Assembly: GCA_963724285.1 (NCBI GenBank)
Contig: CAVRUD010000018.1
Location: 62,001-126,000, forward strand
Source of the DNA: CAVRUD01 sp963724285
Lineage (GTDB): Bacteria; Chloroflexota; Chloroflexia; Thermomicrobiales; UBA6265
DNA length: 64,000 bases
Reading direction: 5' to 3'
Shown: positions 31,376 to 40,477 of the stretch, one piece after another
Layout: every line of letters begins with the position of its first letter
Position numbering within the stretch: position 1 is the first letter of the stretch
Made by a program: the position numbers and the translations under genes
The notes under the pieces: model-generated
Databases searched by the model: none
Told to the model about the DNA's origin: nothing
The model's input: the letters and a program-made list of their open reading frames with translations, nothing else

Positions 31376-32395
31376 ATGCCCACCTTCGACAAACCGATCC
31401 CCCGTGAGACGACGATCGCGGCGGTGTCGATGCACTGCAGCCACGACGTCGCCGCGAACTGGGCCACGTACGAGGCATTCATCGAGGAGGCCGCTCACCA
31501 GGGCGTCACCTACCTCGTGTTCCCCGAGGTCTCGCTGCAGGGCTACCTTCTCGCCTCAGGCGGCCTCGGCTCGGCCGAGATGAACGAGCAGATCGACTAC
31601 TTCCGGGCAACCGCCGAGACGATCCCCGGGCCGACAACCCGGAAGCTCCAACTGCTTGCCAAACGGCACGGGATGCTGATCCAGGCGGGTATGGCCGAGC
31701 GAGTGATGGACGGCAACATCGTCTACAACAGCGCGGTCCTCGTCGACGGTTCGGGCGTGCTTGGGGTATTCCGCAAGCTCCACAACCAGTTCGAGTGGCC
31801 GGTTTTCAGCCCCGGAAATCACCTGGATGTCTTCCCGACTCCGCTTGGCAAGGTCGGCATGTTCATCTGCTACGACCTGGCATTTCCAGAGGTCACACGG
31901 GAGTTTGCCCTCAAGGGAGCGAAGATCGCGGCGCTCACCACCGCCTGGCCGATGAAGGGTGACGACCCCGAGACAGACTACTATGGCTATACCTACGACC
32001 TCTTCAGCCGCTCCAGCGCCCTGGCCAACCAGATGTGGTTGATCTGCTCCAACCAGGTCAAGCGGCCGGCGACGCCCGGTGCGGCGAACTACTACGGCCA
32101 CAGCCGCATTGTCGGGCCCAACGGCAAGATCCTCGCCGACACGGGATACGCCGAAGGCCTCGCCGTCGCGACCGTCGACATCGATGCCGGGCTCGAGCGC
32201 GCCCGCACCCGCGAGTTCTTCGGGCTCAACCTGCTCCAGGACCGCCGCCCAGCCTACTACCGTTCGCATAGCAGCCAGGAGATCTATTACGGGCCGGATT
32301 CGGTCGCCCCGTTGGTGGGGGATAGCTCAGCCAATCGGGAAGTGCCGGTGGGTCTCGCCATGAAGAGCGCGCGGGGCACATCGGATAAGGTGTGA
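31376..32395 (+). CDS. Carbon-nitrogen hydrolase (nitrilase superfamily)
   Basis: A 339-residue cytoplasmic amidohydrolase. The Glu-Lys-Cys triad is visible: Glu in YLVFPEVSLQGYLL, Lys in GVFRKLHNQFEWP, and Cys in GMFICYDLAFPEVTREFAL. The C-terminal part includes SRIVGPNGKILADTGYAEGL, common in this superfamily. The substrate is not certain; N-carbamoyl or aliphatic amide hydrolysis is the usual range. ATG 31376 is used because AAGGAG lies ten bases upstream; the in-frame ATG at 31325 has none. It lies between the S9 peptidase and an LLM oxidoreductase, in a likely nitrogen-scavenging block. Confidence 0.9.
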   Translation: MPTFDKPIPRETTIAAVSMHCSHDVAANWATYEAFIEEAAHQGVTYLVFPEVSLQGYLLASGGLGSAEMNEQIDYFRATAETIPGPTTRKLQLLAKRHGMLIQAGMAERVMDGNIVYNSAVLVDGSGVLGVFRKLHNQFEWPVFSPGNHLDVFPTPLGKVGMFICYDLAFPEVTREFALKGAKIAALTTAWPMKGDDPETDYYGYTYDLFSRSSALANQMWLICSNQVKRPATPGAANYYGHSRIVGPNGKILADTGYAEGLAVATVDIDAGLERARTREFFGLNLLQDRRPAYYRSHSSQEIYYGPDSVAPLVGDSSANREVPVGLAMKSARGTSDKV

Positions 32396-32504
32396 CCCAG
32401 GGCCGCAATCCATGCGGCCCTCGTAGTCCATCATGGCCGGTATTGCCAGCCGCACCCCCCTGCCGGACAATCCCCGCACGCGCGGCATAGGAGGGCGCAC
32501 ACGC

Positions 32505-33362
32505 ATGGCTACGGAGCATCACCCCCTACGATTCAGCCTCGTCCTTGGGCAGCGCGCCACCTGGCCGGACCTGATGGCCCGGGCACAGGAGGCCGAGGCC
32601 CTCGGCTTCGACGGCCTCAACGTCGTCGACCACTTCTACGGCCTGAAAGACGTGATGGACCCCACCCACGAGGCGTGGACGATCCTGGCCGGGTTCGCGA
32701 CCGTCACGCAACGTATCCGCCTCGGGGTGATGGTCTGCGGCAACACCTACCGCAACCCGGCCTTCCTCCTCAAACAGGCGGTCACGGTCGACCACATGTC
32801 CGGTGGCCGGGTCGATTTCGGCGTGGGCGCCGGCTGGCTGGAGCGCGAGCACGAGGCCTACGGGTGGGAACTGCCTTCCCCCGGCGAGCGGGTCGACCGC
32901 TTCGCCGAGGCGCTGGAGATCTGGGATCTGCTCCAGACGGAGGAGCGCACCACCTACGACGGCCGCTTCTACCAAATCCTGGACGCCCCCTTCGAGCCGA
33001 AGCCGCTCCAGCGGCCCCGAATGCCGGTCCTGATCGGCGCGTCCGCCCCCCGGATGCTCCGCCTGACCGCCAAACACGCCGACATCTGGAACGCCCGCGG
33101 CACCCCGGAGGAGGCTGGCGCCGGCAACCGCGCCCTCGACTCCGCCTGCGACGCCATCGGCCGGCCCCGCGGAGAGATCATGCGCGGCATCAGCCCTGCC
33201 CGCAACTTCCTCTCGTCCGTGGATGCCTTCGCCGAGAACGTCGCCGCCTACCGGGCCGAGGGAATCACCGACTTCCAGATCCCCTGGCCACGGGTGCCGG
33301 AAGAACTGCCGGTCTTACGCCAGGTCGCCCGGGACGTGATCCCGCGGTTGCGGAACGGGTGA
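32505..33362 (+). CDS. LLM-class (F420-dependent type) oxidoreductase
   Basis: A 285-residue luciferase-like TIM-barrel protein. Signature parts are ARAQEAEALGFDGLNVVDHF, the strand block RIRLGVMVCGNTYRNPAFLL, DHMSGGRVDFGVGAGWLERE and the end block RMPVLIGASAPRMLRL. These match the F420-dependent LLM subgroup rather than bacterial luciferase. The substrate is unknown. ATG 32505 has GGAGG upstream at a spacing of about ten bases. It follows the nitrilase gene by 109 bases on the same strand and may be co-transcribed. Confidence 0.88.
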   Translation: MATEHHPLRFSLVLGQRATWPDLMARAQEAEALGFDGLNVVDHFYGLKDVMDPTHEAWTILAGFATVTQRIRLGVMVCGNTYRNPAFLLKQAVTVDHMSGGRVDFGVGAGWLEREHEAYGWELPSPGERVDRFAEALEIWDLLQTEERTTYDGRFYQILDAPFEPKPLQRPRMPVLIGASAPRMLRLTAKHADIWNARGTPEEAGAGNRALDSACDAIGRPRGEIMRGISPARNFLSSVDAFAENVAAYRAEGITDFQIPWPRVPEELPVLRQVARDVIPRLRNG

Positions 33363-33440
33363 TAACTCCGTAGTCCCCCGGCCCCCTTCTCCCGATGCGG
33401 CAGGGGAAAGGAGGAGACGCGGCGGCCTCGTCACACGCCT

Positions 33441-33580
33441 GTAGGGGCGCATCCCATGCGCCCTTCCCGCCTGGGCGGGGCCACGCGCCTGCCACCCCGA
33501 TCCGGGGACGTGCGGTCGGTACCCCGCCTGCCCAACGGTATGACGCGGTTGGCAGCCGGGCGCATGCCATGCGCCCCTAC
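33441..33580. repeat. GTAGGGG-ended inverted-repeat element nested in another repeat
   Basis: Ends GTAGGGGCGCATCCCATGCG and CGCATGCCATGCGCCCCTAC are reverse complements with two mismatches over 23 bases. On its left (33376-33411) is CCGATGCGGCAGGGG and on its right (33600-33651) CTGCCGCGGCGGGGGAAGG, the two halves of an AGCCCCCTAACCCCC-family element, so it appears inserted into that element. Confidence 0.85.
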
Positions 33581-33599
33581 AGATCAACGGCGCCTCGTC

Positions 33600-33651
33600 T
33601 CCCCCTTCCCCCTGCCGCGGCGGGGGAAGGGGGTTGGGGGGTTAGGAGGCT
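33600..33651. repeat. AGCCCCCTAACCCCC-family half element
   Basis: CCCCCTTCCCCCTGCCGCGG is followed by a complementary CGGGGGAAGGGGGTT and then GGGGTTAGGAGGCT. It forms a strong hairpin just downstream of the ABC permease stop at 33697 (minus strand) and may act as its terminator. Confidence 0.75.
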
Positions 33652-33696
33652 TTCGGGGGTAGGGGTGAGGTCCTTCTCTCCGGCTTCTCCCCCATA

Positions 33697-34680
33697 TCAA
33701 ACGATGCGTCGGGTGACCCACCAGGCGGTGAGACCGAGGAGGGCGGCGGTGAGGCCGAGAAAGATGCCGGTTTCGATGAACTGGAAGGTCCAGAAGCGGT
33801 CGGCGGGGTGGTAGACGACCGAGTTCACGATGCCCTGCTCGGCGAGGCAGGAGTCGACCGCACCTCCCACCTTGTCCCCCGCCTCAATCACGCAGTCACG
33901 GAACGCTGCGTTGCCACCCGAGATGACGTTGCCCGCGGAGTCGGCATAGTTGTCGCGGATGATCCAATCCCTGTTTGCGATCTGTTGGGACTCAGCCGCG
34001 GCCGGGACCGGGTCGCCGGGGCTCCAGGTGAGCGTCTTTGGATCGAGATAGTTCGGCCGCATGACCCCCGCGACGAAGGCGCGGATCCCCAGGAAGCCGG
34101 CGAGACCGATCCCCAGCGCCGGGATTGTGCGCCGAAGGATGGTGCCCGCGGCCAGGCAGAGGGCGAAGGCGAAGATGGTGTAGGCGGTGGGGACGATGCC
34201 CTCGAAATCGAAGCCGCCTCCGTCGAAACGCCCGTTGATGGCGTCGAGGGGGCCGCGCCACCACGTCCAGAGCGCGGTCATCCCGACGGAGACACCGGCC
34301 GAGACCGCCAGCCCGACCCCGATCTTCGTCGCCAGCCAGCGACGGCGGGTGATGCCCTGGGTCCAGGCGAGGCGGTAGGTGCCCTGCTCGAAGTCCAGCA
34401 CCGTCGGCGCGGCCAGCAGCAGGCCGATCAGGAAGGGCAGGCATAGGGGCGGCACGATCTTGATGCCCCGGAAGTCGTTGAATCTCTGCACGAAGTCGCC
34501 GAGGGCGATCCGGCAGGCCTGGTCGGGAGTCTGGGCGGCGAGGCAGGCCGCCAGACCTTGGTCATCGTAGGCGGAGGTCATCTCCAGGCCGGTCCAGACC
34601 AGCCAGGCGGCGACGAGAGCGAGGGCGACGCCACCGATCAGCGACTCCAGTCGCGATTGGCGCCAGGTGAGCCAGATCAT
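33697..34680 (-). CDS. ABC-2 type transporter permease
   Basis: A 327-residue membrane protein with about six helices, including SLIGGVALALVAAWLVWTGL, PPLCLPFLIGLLLAAPTVLD, KIGVGLAVSAGVSVGMTALW, YTIFAFALCLAAGTIL and TGIFLGLTAALLGLTAWWV. A large extracytoplasmic loop lies between the last two. The sequence DFEQGTYRLAWTQGITRRRW is typical of ABC exporter permeases linked to YtrA-type regulators. It is the third gene of a compact operon; its ATG overlaps the ATPase stop by four bases. The exported substrate is unknown; drugs or antimicrobial peptides are common for such operons. Confidence 0.88.
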   Translation of the reverse strand: MIWLTWRQSRLESLIGGVALALVAAWLVWTGLEMTSAYDDQGLAACLAAQTPDQACRIALGDFVQRFNDFRGIKIVPPLCLPFLIGLLLAAPTVLDFEQGTYRLAWTQGITRRRWLATKIGVGLAVSAGVSVGMTALWTWWRGPLDAINGRFDGGGFDFEGIVPTAYTIFAFALCLAAGTILRRTIPALGIGLAGFLGIRAFVAGVMRPNYLDPKTLTWSPGDPVPAAAESQQIANRDWIIRDNYADSAGNVISGGNAAFRDCVIEAGDKVGGAVDSCLAEQGIVNSVVYHPADRFWTFQFIETGIFLGLTAALLGLTAWWVTRRIV

Positions 34681-35600
34681 GCCAGGGCCTCCATGCGGGG
34701 TTCGGGGCGAGGATCAGTCAGGAGCACGGGAGCGGCGACCGCGGGGCGGCCGAGATAGCCGAGGACGATCTCCTCAAGGTCGACGTCATTGACCTGCCAG
34801 GAGGCGTCGAAGAGATGACCGTTGGCACGCACGAGGAGGGAGGTCTGACGCTCGGTGTCGTGGGCGTGGACGACGTTGTGAACCCGTTCGACCGCGGCGG
34901 GGTCACTGCGCGGCCCGGTGAGCAGCTTGTGTGAGGCGACGATGCGGTCGATCCCACCTGCGATCTGCACCATGCCGCCGGAGAGGATCAGGAGGTAGTC
35001 GCAGACGCGTTCGAGGTCGGCCAGGATGTGGGAGGAGAGGAGGATGGAGAGGCCGTCCTCGGCGGCGGCATCCATCAGAGTCTGGAGGAACTCGCGGCGG
35101 GCGAGGGGATCGAGCGAGGCGAGGGGCTCGTCGAGCACGACCAGCTCCGGCCGCTTGGCGAGAGCGAGGACCAGGGCGACCTGAGCCTGCTGGCCGCCGG
35201 AGAGCTTGCCGGTCGGTTTGTCGAGCGGGATGTTCAGCCGGGTCAGGCGCCGCCGGGCGAGGTCGTCGTCCCAGCGGACGTTGAGCTTGCGGCCCATCGT
35301 CAGCATGTCGGCGACGCTGAAGCGGCGGTAGAGGGGGTGATCCTGGGCGACGTAGCCGATCCTCGCCAGCGAGGCGGGTGTGCCGGGGCGAGGCGCATCG
35401 CCGAAGACGCGGATGGTGCCGGCGGTGGGGGCGGTGAGGCCGACGGCGAGTTGGATCAGGGTCGTCTTGCCGGCGCCGTTGGGACCGACGAGGGCGGCAA
35501 TCGAGCCGGCTGGGAGACGGAGGGTGCAGTCGCGCAGGGCCCATTGTTTGCCGTAGCGCTTCCCGAGGCCGGTCATCTGGATAGAGGGTGTTGCGGTCAT
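34677..35600 (-). CDS. ABC transporter ATP-binding protein
   Basis: A 307-residue ATPase. Walker A is GPNGAGKTTLIQLAVGL, the Q-loop lies in IGYVAQDHPLYRRFSV, the signature is KLSGGQQAQVALVLALAK, and Walker B with catalytic Glu is LVVLDEPLASLDPLARREFL, followed by the switch His in LLSSHILADLERV. The C-terminal 80 residues are an extra domain as in YtrB/YhcH-type ATPases. It sits between the GntR regulator and the permease with four-base overlaps on both sides, so the three are translationally coupled. Confidence 0.95.
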   Translation of the reverse strand: MTATPSIQMTGLGKRYGKQWALRDCTLRLPAGSIAALVGPNGAGKTTLIQLAVGLTAPTAGTIRVFGDAPRPGTPASLARIGYVAQDHPLYRRFSVADMLTMGRKLNVRWDDDLARRRLTRLNIPLDKPTGKLSGGQQAQVALVLALAKRPELVVLDEPLASLDPLARREFLQTLMDAAAEDGLSILLSSHILADLERVCDYLLILSGGMVQIAGGIDRIVASHKLLTGPRSDPAAVERVHNVVHAHDTERQTSLLVRANGHLFDASWQVNDVDLEEIVLGYLGRPAVAAPVLLTDPRPEPRMEALA

Positions 35601-35989
35601 GCGACGTTCTCCTGAGGTGATTCACGGAGGGTGGCGGTGACCAGGGCGAGGACGCTCTCGTCGTCGAGGCCGGCGGCGGCGGCGCGCTGCAGCCAGCGGC
35701 GGAGATCGATGCGGAGGGAGGCGAGGTCGCCGGCCGAGGGACCGGGCAGCCCCTGCAGGACGAACGTTCCGAGGCCAGGGCGGCCGCCGACGAGACCTTC
35801 GAGCTCGAGCTCGCGGTAGGCCTTGGCGACGGTGTTGGGGTTGATGGCCAGGCCGGCGACGACGTCGCGCACGGTTGGGAGCTGGTCGCCGGGACGCAAG
35901 ATGCCGACACGAAGAGCGTGCTTCACCTGCTGCACGAGCTGGAGGTAGGGCGGGACACCGGAGCGGCTGTCGAGGTGGAATTCGATCAT
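35597..35989 (-). CDS. GntR-family regulator, YtrA subfamily
   Basis: A 130-residue regulator. The winged helix reads PPYLQLVQQVKHALRVGILR, PGDQLPTVRDVVAGLAINPN and TVAKAYRELELEGLVGGRPG, and the short C-terminal dimerisation tail is the mark of YtrA proteins. They repress their own ABC operon, which is exactly the gene order here. ATG 35989 is preferred to GTG 35995 because GGGAG lies five bases before it. The AT-rich stretch at 36008-36040 upstream holds ACTAGT within an imperfect palindrome and is a candidate operator and promoter. Confidence 0.93.
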   Translation of the reverse strand: MIEFHLDSRSGVPPYLQLVQQVKHALRVGILRPGDQLPTVRDVVAGLAINPNTVAKAYRELELEGLVGGRPGLGTFVLQGLPGPSAGDLASLRIDLRRWLQRAAAAGLDDESVLALVTATLRESPQENVA

Positions 35990-36097
35990 GGGCACTCCCG
36001 AGGGTTGACTTAATTCACTATTACACTAGTACAATGATAGAGGCGGGCGGTCGCGCTGTCCAGCACTGGTGGTGTCAAGGCTGATCCGTGTGGTGCT

Positions 36098-36194
36098 GTA
36101 GGGGCGATGCATGCATCGCCCTCTTCCCAAGGCGGCGTTTCGATCCTCGCATCCGGGCGGCCGGCACCCGGGCGAGGCATGCCTCGCCCCTACG
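36098..36194. repeat. GTAGGGG-ended inverted-repeat element, short copy
   Basis: Ends GTAGGGGCGATGCATGCATC and GAGGCATGCCTCGCCCCTAC. The inner palindrome differs between the two ends (GATGCATGCATC against GAGGCATGCCTC) yet each stays self-complementary. 97 bases in all, with no reading frame of note. Confidence 0.85.
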
Positions 36195-36341
36195 GGTGCG
36201 CACCCCGGCACCTCAGCCGTGACAGTCCACTAGGACAGGACACGGTCTCGACACCACACATTCGCGACAGTCCCGCGATCAGGCCGCGATCCGCGCCGTC
36301 TACGTTGGCTCACGGCACTGCTTGCTTGAAAGGAATCCCTG

Positions 36342-38550
36342 ATGGTCCCACCTCGATTTCTGACCTCATCCACTCACACGCACGCCCTGACCCGCCGCAC
36401 CCTGCTACGCCGCCTTGCCGGCGGTGGAATCGCCACCCTCGGCGTCGGCACCGCCGTCGGCCCGGCGCCCGCGAGCGCCGAGCCCGCCACGCCCGCGGCG
36501 CCGGCGGAGACGCCTGCCGCCGCCGCTGAGGTGCTGTGGGACACCTGGGGTATCCCGCACATCTTTGCCGCCGATGCCCCCGGGCTCTTCTTCGGCTTCG
36601 GTTGGGCGCAGGCGCACGCCCACGGCGACCTGCTACTGCGCCTCTACGCCGAGGCGCGCGGACGGAGCGCCGAATCCTTCGGCCCCGACTCCCTCGCCAT
36701 CGACCGTATCGTGCGGACGATGGGCCTCCACCGTCGGGGCGCGGCGTGGTATGACACCCAGCCGCCGGCCTTCCGCGCCAACATCGACGCCTTCGCCGCC
36801 GGGATCAACGCCTACGCCGCCAAACACCCCGAGCGGCTGGCGCCGATGGGCGCGGCGGTGCTGCCGGTCACCGGCGCCGACGTATTGGCCCACGTGGCGC
36901 GGATATTTTTCCAGTTCATCGGCGGCGAGAGCGAGGTCCTCGACGTCTTGCTGGGCAACTCGGAGCGCGGCTCCAACGCCTGGGCGGTCGCGCCGTCGCG
37001 CACGGCGGGCGGTCACGCGCTGCTGCTGGCCAACCCCCACCTCCCGTGGAGCGGGGAGCACACCTGGTTCGAGGCGCAGCTCTCGGCGCCCGGGGTCTTC
37101 GATGCCTACGGGGCGACGCTCGTCGGCATCCCTGTCCTGGCGATCGCCTTCAACGACTACCTGGGCTGGACCCATACGGTCAACACCCTCGATGGCGCCG
37201 ACCTCTACCGCCTGTCCCCCGACGGCGACGGCTACCGCTTCGACGGCGCCACCCGCGCTTTCGATATCCGCACCGAGACGATCCGGGTCCGACAGGAGGA
37301 CGGAACCCTGGACGAGGAGACGCTAGAGGTGCGCCGCTCGGTCCACGGCCCGGTCGTGGACATGGAGCGCGAACTCCTCGCGATCCGGATCGCCGCCGTC
37401 GACGACTGGTCGTCGGCCGCCGGGGCGCTGGAGCAATGGTGGGAGATGGGCAGAGCGACGAACCTGGCGGAATTCGAGGCCGCGCTCCGGCGATTGCAGG
37501 TCCCGATCTTCACCGTGATCTACGCCGACCGCGACGGCCACGTCCTCAGCCTGTTCAACGGCCAGGTGCCGGTCCGGCCCGCCGGGGTGGAGGATTGGTC
37601 GAGGATCCGGTGCCGGGCGACACCTCGGCCACGCTCTGGACGGAGATCCACCCGTACGAGGACCTGCCGCGGGTGGTCGATCCGCCCGGCGGCTGGGTGC
37701 AGAACTGCAACAGCGCTCCCTGGTACACCACCTACCCGCTCCAGCTCGACCCGGACTCCTACCCATCCGACATGGCGTCGCGTGAGCTCTCCTGGCGGGA
37801 GATGCGGAGCATCCGCATGCTCGAAGAGCACCCGGCGATGTCGCTGGAGCAGATGGTCGAGCTCAAGCACTCGTCCCGGTTCGAGCTGGCCGACCGCGTC
37901 CTCGACGACCTGATCGCCGCCGCGGCTGACTCCGGCGACGAGACGGCCGGGCGCGCCGCCGAAGTCCTCGCCGCCTGGGACCGCGAAGCCAACCCGGACA
38001 GCACCGGCGTCCTCCTCTTCGCCTTCTGGACGTTCGGGGTCGGCGTCGAGCGGTCCCCAGACCTCTTCGCGACGCCGCCCGACCCGGCCGCGCCGCTGAC
38101 GACGCCCGCCGGACTGGCCGACCCCGTGGCGGCGGTCCGCGCGTTGATCGACGCGGCGAACGAGGTCGATGCCTCGTTCGGCCGGCTCGACGTGCCCTGG
38201 GGCGAAGTGGCCCGGCTGCAAGGTGGCCCCATCGACGAGCCGGCGAATGGTTTCCTGGGGAATCCATTCGGCGTTTTCCGCGTGCTCCAGGTCGACTTCG
38301 GCCGATGCTCGACGCCGGCGAGCCGCTGCCCGTCGACGGCGGTGATTCGTACATCGCGGCCGTCGAGTTCGCCGACCCGGTGCGGGCGCAGGCGCTCGTG
38401 TCCTACGGCAACGCCAGCCAGCCGGACTCGCCGCACGCCGGCGACCAACTGGCGCTGGCGGCAAAGGGCGAGCTGCGGCCGGTGTGGCGGACGCGCGACG
38501 AGATCACGGCCCACCTGGAGGCGCGCGAGGTGATCGGGACCTACGTATAG
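36342..38550 (+). CDS. Penicillin acylase (Ntn-hydrolase) family protein, two frameshifts
   Basis: A secreted amidase of about 736 residues. It begins with a Tat signal (LTRRTLLRRLAGGG, then ALA-type end ASA). The alpha-chain part contains LWDTWGIPHIFAADAPGLFF and GFGWAQAHAHGDLLLRLYAE. The beta chain would start at Ser211 in RGSNAWAVAPSRTAGG, the autocatalytic nucleophile, followed by ANPHLPWSGEHTWFEAQL. Frame changes near 37605 and 38303 are needed to continue through LWTEIHPYEDLPRVVDPPGG and PVDGGDSYIAAVEFADP to the stop at 38550. The family removes acyl groups from amides such as beta-lactams, acyl-homoserine lactones or N-acyl amino acids; the substrate is unknown. Confidence 0.88.
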
Positions 38551-38608
38551 GCGGGAAGGCAGGAAGGCGGGAGGAGCTTCTTCGTCCTTCCCGCCTACCC
38601 GCCTCTCG
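38551..38608. terminator. Palindromic spacer between convergent genes
   Basis: AGGCGGGAAGGCAGGAAGG on the left pairs with CCTTCCCGCCTACCCGCCT on the right, between the acylase stop and the MerR stop. It probably acts as a two-way terminator; there is no T run. Confidence 0.5.
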
Positions 38609-39403
38609 TCAACGTACCGGCCAGTTGATCTCCCAGCGCTGCGTCTCCGGCCCGTCGACATCGGTGTGATAGATCTCGCGCGGGGCGCCCGCCAGTTCGT
38701 GACCCTGTTGCTTGGCCCAGACGGCGACCGCGTCGAAGGCGGCCATGATCTCCGGCGTCTGCGTCTGCGGGCCCTCGACCACCGTGTAGGCCACCGGGCA
38801 GGCGGGTAACTCGTGTCCCGCCACCGTGGCCTCCACCGGCACGCAGACCTCGACCGGTCCGTCGGTGTCTTCGTTGAGGGGACCGTGGAACATGGTGAAC
38901 GGCGGGCCGACCGGTTCATGCTCGGCGGCCAGACCCTTGATCGAATCGGAGATGTACCCCGCCAGTTCGCCCAGTGAGACGGTCGCGCTCCGGCTCACGA
39001 ACGTCAGAGCCGGAACCTCTTTCATCTTGACCTCGAAAACCGTGTCCGATGTACACGTGCTTTGCGCCATCTTGACCTCCGCGGGCGGAAAGAGCCGGTA
39101 CAGATACTGGAGCACCCGTTCCCGCGCGGCCTGCTTCCGCGCCAGTGATCGCTCGTGCGCCAGCAGAGCTTCCGGGCTGGGATCCTCCAGGAAGTCCTGG
39201 ATATCGGCCAGCGACATGTCCGTCATCCGGAGCAGCCGGATCAGCCGGGCACGTTCGACCTGGCTCAGCCGGTAATACCGGTAGCCCGTATCCGGGTCGA
39301 TCCGGGCGGGCGGAAGCAAACCGCTCTCGGCATACCGGCGGAGCGACTTGGAGGACAGCCACGTCAGCTTCGAGAATTGGCCGATGGGAACCAAATGATC
39401 CAT
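38609..39403 (-). CDS. MerR-family regulator with GyrI-like effector domain
   Basis: A 264-residue regulator. The N-terminal winged helix reads VPIGQFSKLTWLSSKSLRRY, AESGLLPPARIDPDTGYRYY and SQVERARLIRLLRMTDMSLA, as in BmrR-type MerR proteins. A dimerisation helix follows, and residues from about 115 form a GyrI/AraC-effector-like ligand domain ending in the family pattern REIYHTDVDGPETQRWEINW. Start ATG 39403 is fixed by homology to the paralogue at 43818-44603 and by the promoter directly upstream. Small aromatic or cationic compounds are the usual ligands. Confidence 0.92.
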   Translation of the reverse strand: MDHLVPIGQFSKLTWLSSKSLRRYAESGLLPPARIDPDTGYRYYRLSQVERARLIRLLRMTDMSLADIQDFLEDPSPEALLAHERSLARKQAARERVLQYLYRLFPPAEVKMAQSTCTSDTVFEVKMKEVPALTFVSRSATVSLGELAGYISDSIKGLAAEHEPVGPPFTMFHGPLNEDTDGPVEVCVPVEATVAGHELPACPVAYTVVEGPQTQTPEIMAAFDAVAVWAKQQGHELAGAPREIYHTDVDGPETQRWEINWPVR

Positions 39404-39410
39404 GACCTTC

Positions 39411-39441
39411 ACCTTAGGGCTTCCCATACGGGGAGAGTCAA
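39411..39441 (-). promoter_or_regulatory. MerR-type promoter with 19-base spacer and dyad
   Basis: On the minus strand TTGACT (39436-39441) and TAAGGT (39411-39416) are separated by 19 bases, the long spacing that MerR proteins correct by twisting DNA. The spacer holds the dyad CTCCCC-GTAT-GGGAAG. The -10 box ends seven bases before the ATG, so the transcript would be leaderless. Confidence 0.75.
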
Positions 39442-39606
39442 GCGGCGCCAAAGAAGGCTGCACCTGGCCAAGATCCATGACCGCGCTCAAGATGACAAAT
39501 GGGATCGTCTTCCCGGGCAGGCCGAACGAGCGCGACGCGGCATCGCCAGCGTCACGCGGCCTGGATCATCCACCGTGCCTGTGCGATTCCAGGACCAGGA
39601 GAGGAT

Positions 39607-40086
39607 CTATCCCTCGGCCAAGGGGCGTTCGACCTCCGGCTCTTGGTGACCGCCGGCCAGGCGGTTCCAGAGCTCGTAGTCGGTGTCCCGCTTGGCGACG
39701 AGGCGGTTCATGCGTTCGGCCTCCTGCCCCCCGATCGCCTTGAACGGACCGCTGGCCAGGTCATTGAGATCGAGGTAGACGCCGCCCTGCTCCAGCCGGG
39801 TGCCGGGATCGAGGATCGAGAGACGGTCCAGTTCGGCGTCATCGAGCTCGGGCAGGCTGCCGTGCAGCACCTTGTCCTCGGCGGCCGGGCTGCTCTCGTC
39901 CTCGTGGCCCCCTCCCGTGATCTGCGGCGCCAGTTGCTCGGCAAAGCTCTCGTCGACGGGCTCCGGGCCCTTCGGGTTGGTGTGGGCCTCGCGCCGCACG
40001 TCGTGGGTCTCGGCGTGTCTACCCGCGGGGCCGCCCTGATCGGAGTACGGCTGGCGGCGGTCGCCGGGGCTGTGGTCATCGGACAT
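39607..40086 (-). CDS. Conserved-looking acidic protein of unknown function
   Basis: A 159-residue polar, acidic protein. The first half is low-complexity (SDDHSPGDRRQPYSDQGG). The second half looks folded: PELDDAELDRLSILDPGTRL, EQGGVYLDLNDLASGPFKAI and GGQEAERMNRLVAKRDTDYE LW. No membrane segment or known motif. ATG 40086 has AGGAGG six bases upstream, so translation is well supported. Gene neighbours do not suggest a role. Confidence 0.65.
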   Translation of the reverse strand: MSDDHSPGDRRQPYSDQGGPAGRHAETHDVRREAHTNPKGPEPVDESFAEQLAPQITGGGHEDESSPAAEDKVLHGSLPELDDAELDRLSILDPGTRLEQGGVYLDLNDLASGPFKAIGGQEAERMNRLVAKRDTDYELWNRLAGGHQEPEVERPLAEG

Positions 40087-40226
40087 GGTTGCCCTCCTTG
40101 CCGTGTTGGGCCAGACCGGCAACGTCGCCGGTCTGGCCCAACCGCTCCGGCAAGATACGGGCCATGCGAGGCCCTTGAGGAGCATCAGCAGCCCAGACTC
40201 GACCTCGCCACCAGCACAGGGGAGCG

Positions 40227-40279
40227 AGCTCCTAACCCCTCGTCCCCCGCTGCGGCAGGGGGAAGGGGGCCGGGGCGCT
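40227..40279. repeat. AGCCCCCTAACCCCC-family half element
   Basis: AGCTCCTAACCCCTCG is followed by CCGCTGCGGCAGGGGGAAGG and GGCCGGGG. It is a shorter copy of the family seen at 20601-20817. It lies in the 40087-40477 spacer, which otherwise holds no gene. Confidence 0.7.
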
Positions 40280-40446
40280 AGCAAGCTGATCTCATCTTCT
40301 CCTGTCGCTTCCTTGCAGAACAAATCCCTGAGCGCCTCCCCCTACCCCTCGGCAAGAGAGAGGAGGGCGGAGAGCGCCAGCACGCCAGATTCGTCCCGCA
40401 GTACCGTAGTCGAAACGTACCAAATATGATACAAGTAGGACACAAC

Positions 40447-40463
40447 ACCGTTAGAATGACGGT
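40447..40463 (+). promoter_or_regulatory. Candidate HigA operator over the -10 box
   Basis: ACCGT-TAGAATG-ACGGT is an inverted repeat whose centre contains TAGAAT, a good -10 hexamer, 21 bases before the toxin gene. A repressor bound here would block transcription, as expected for an autoregulated toxin-antitoxin pair. Confidence 0.5.
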
Positions 40464-40477
40464 GAGATTGCAGCAGG

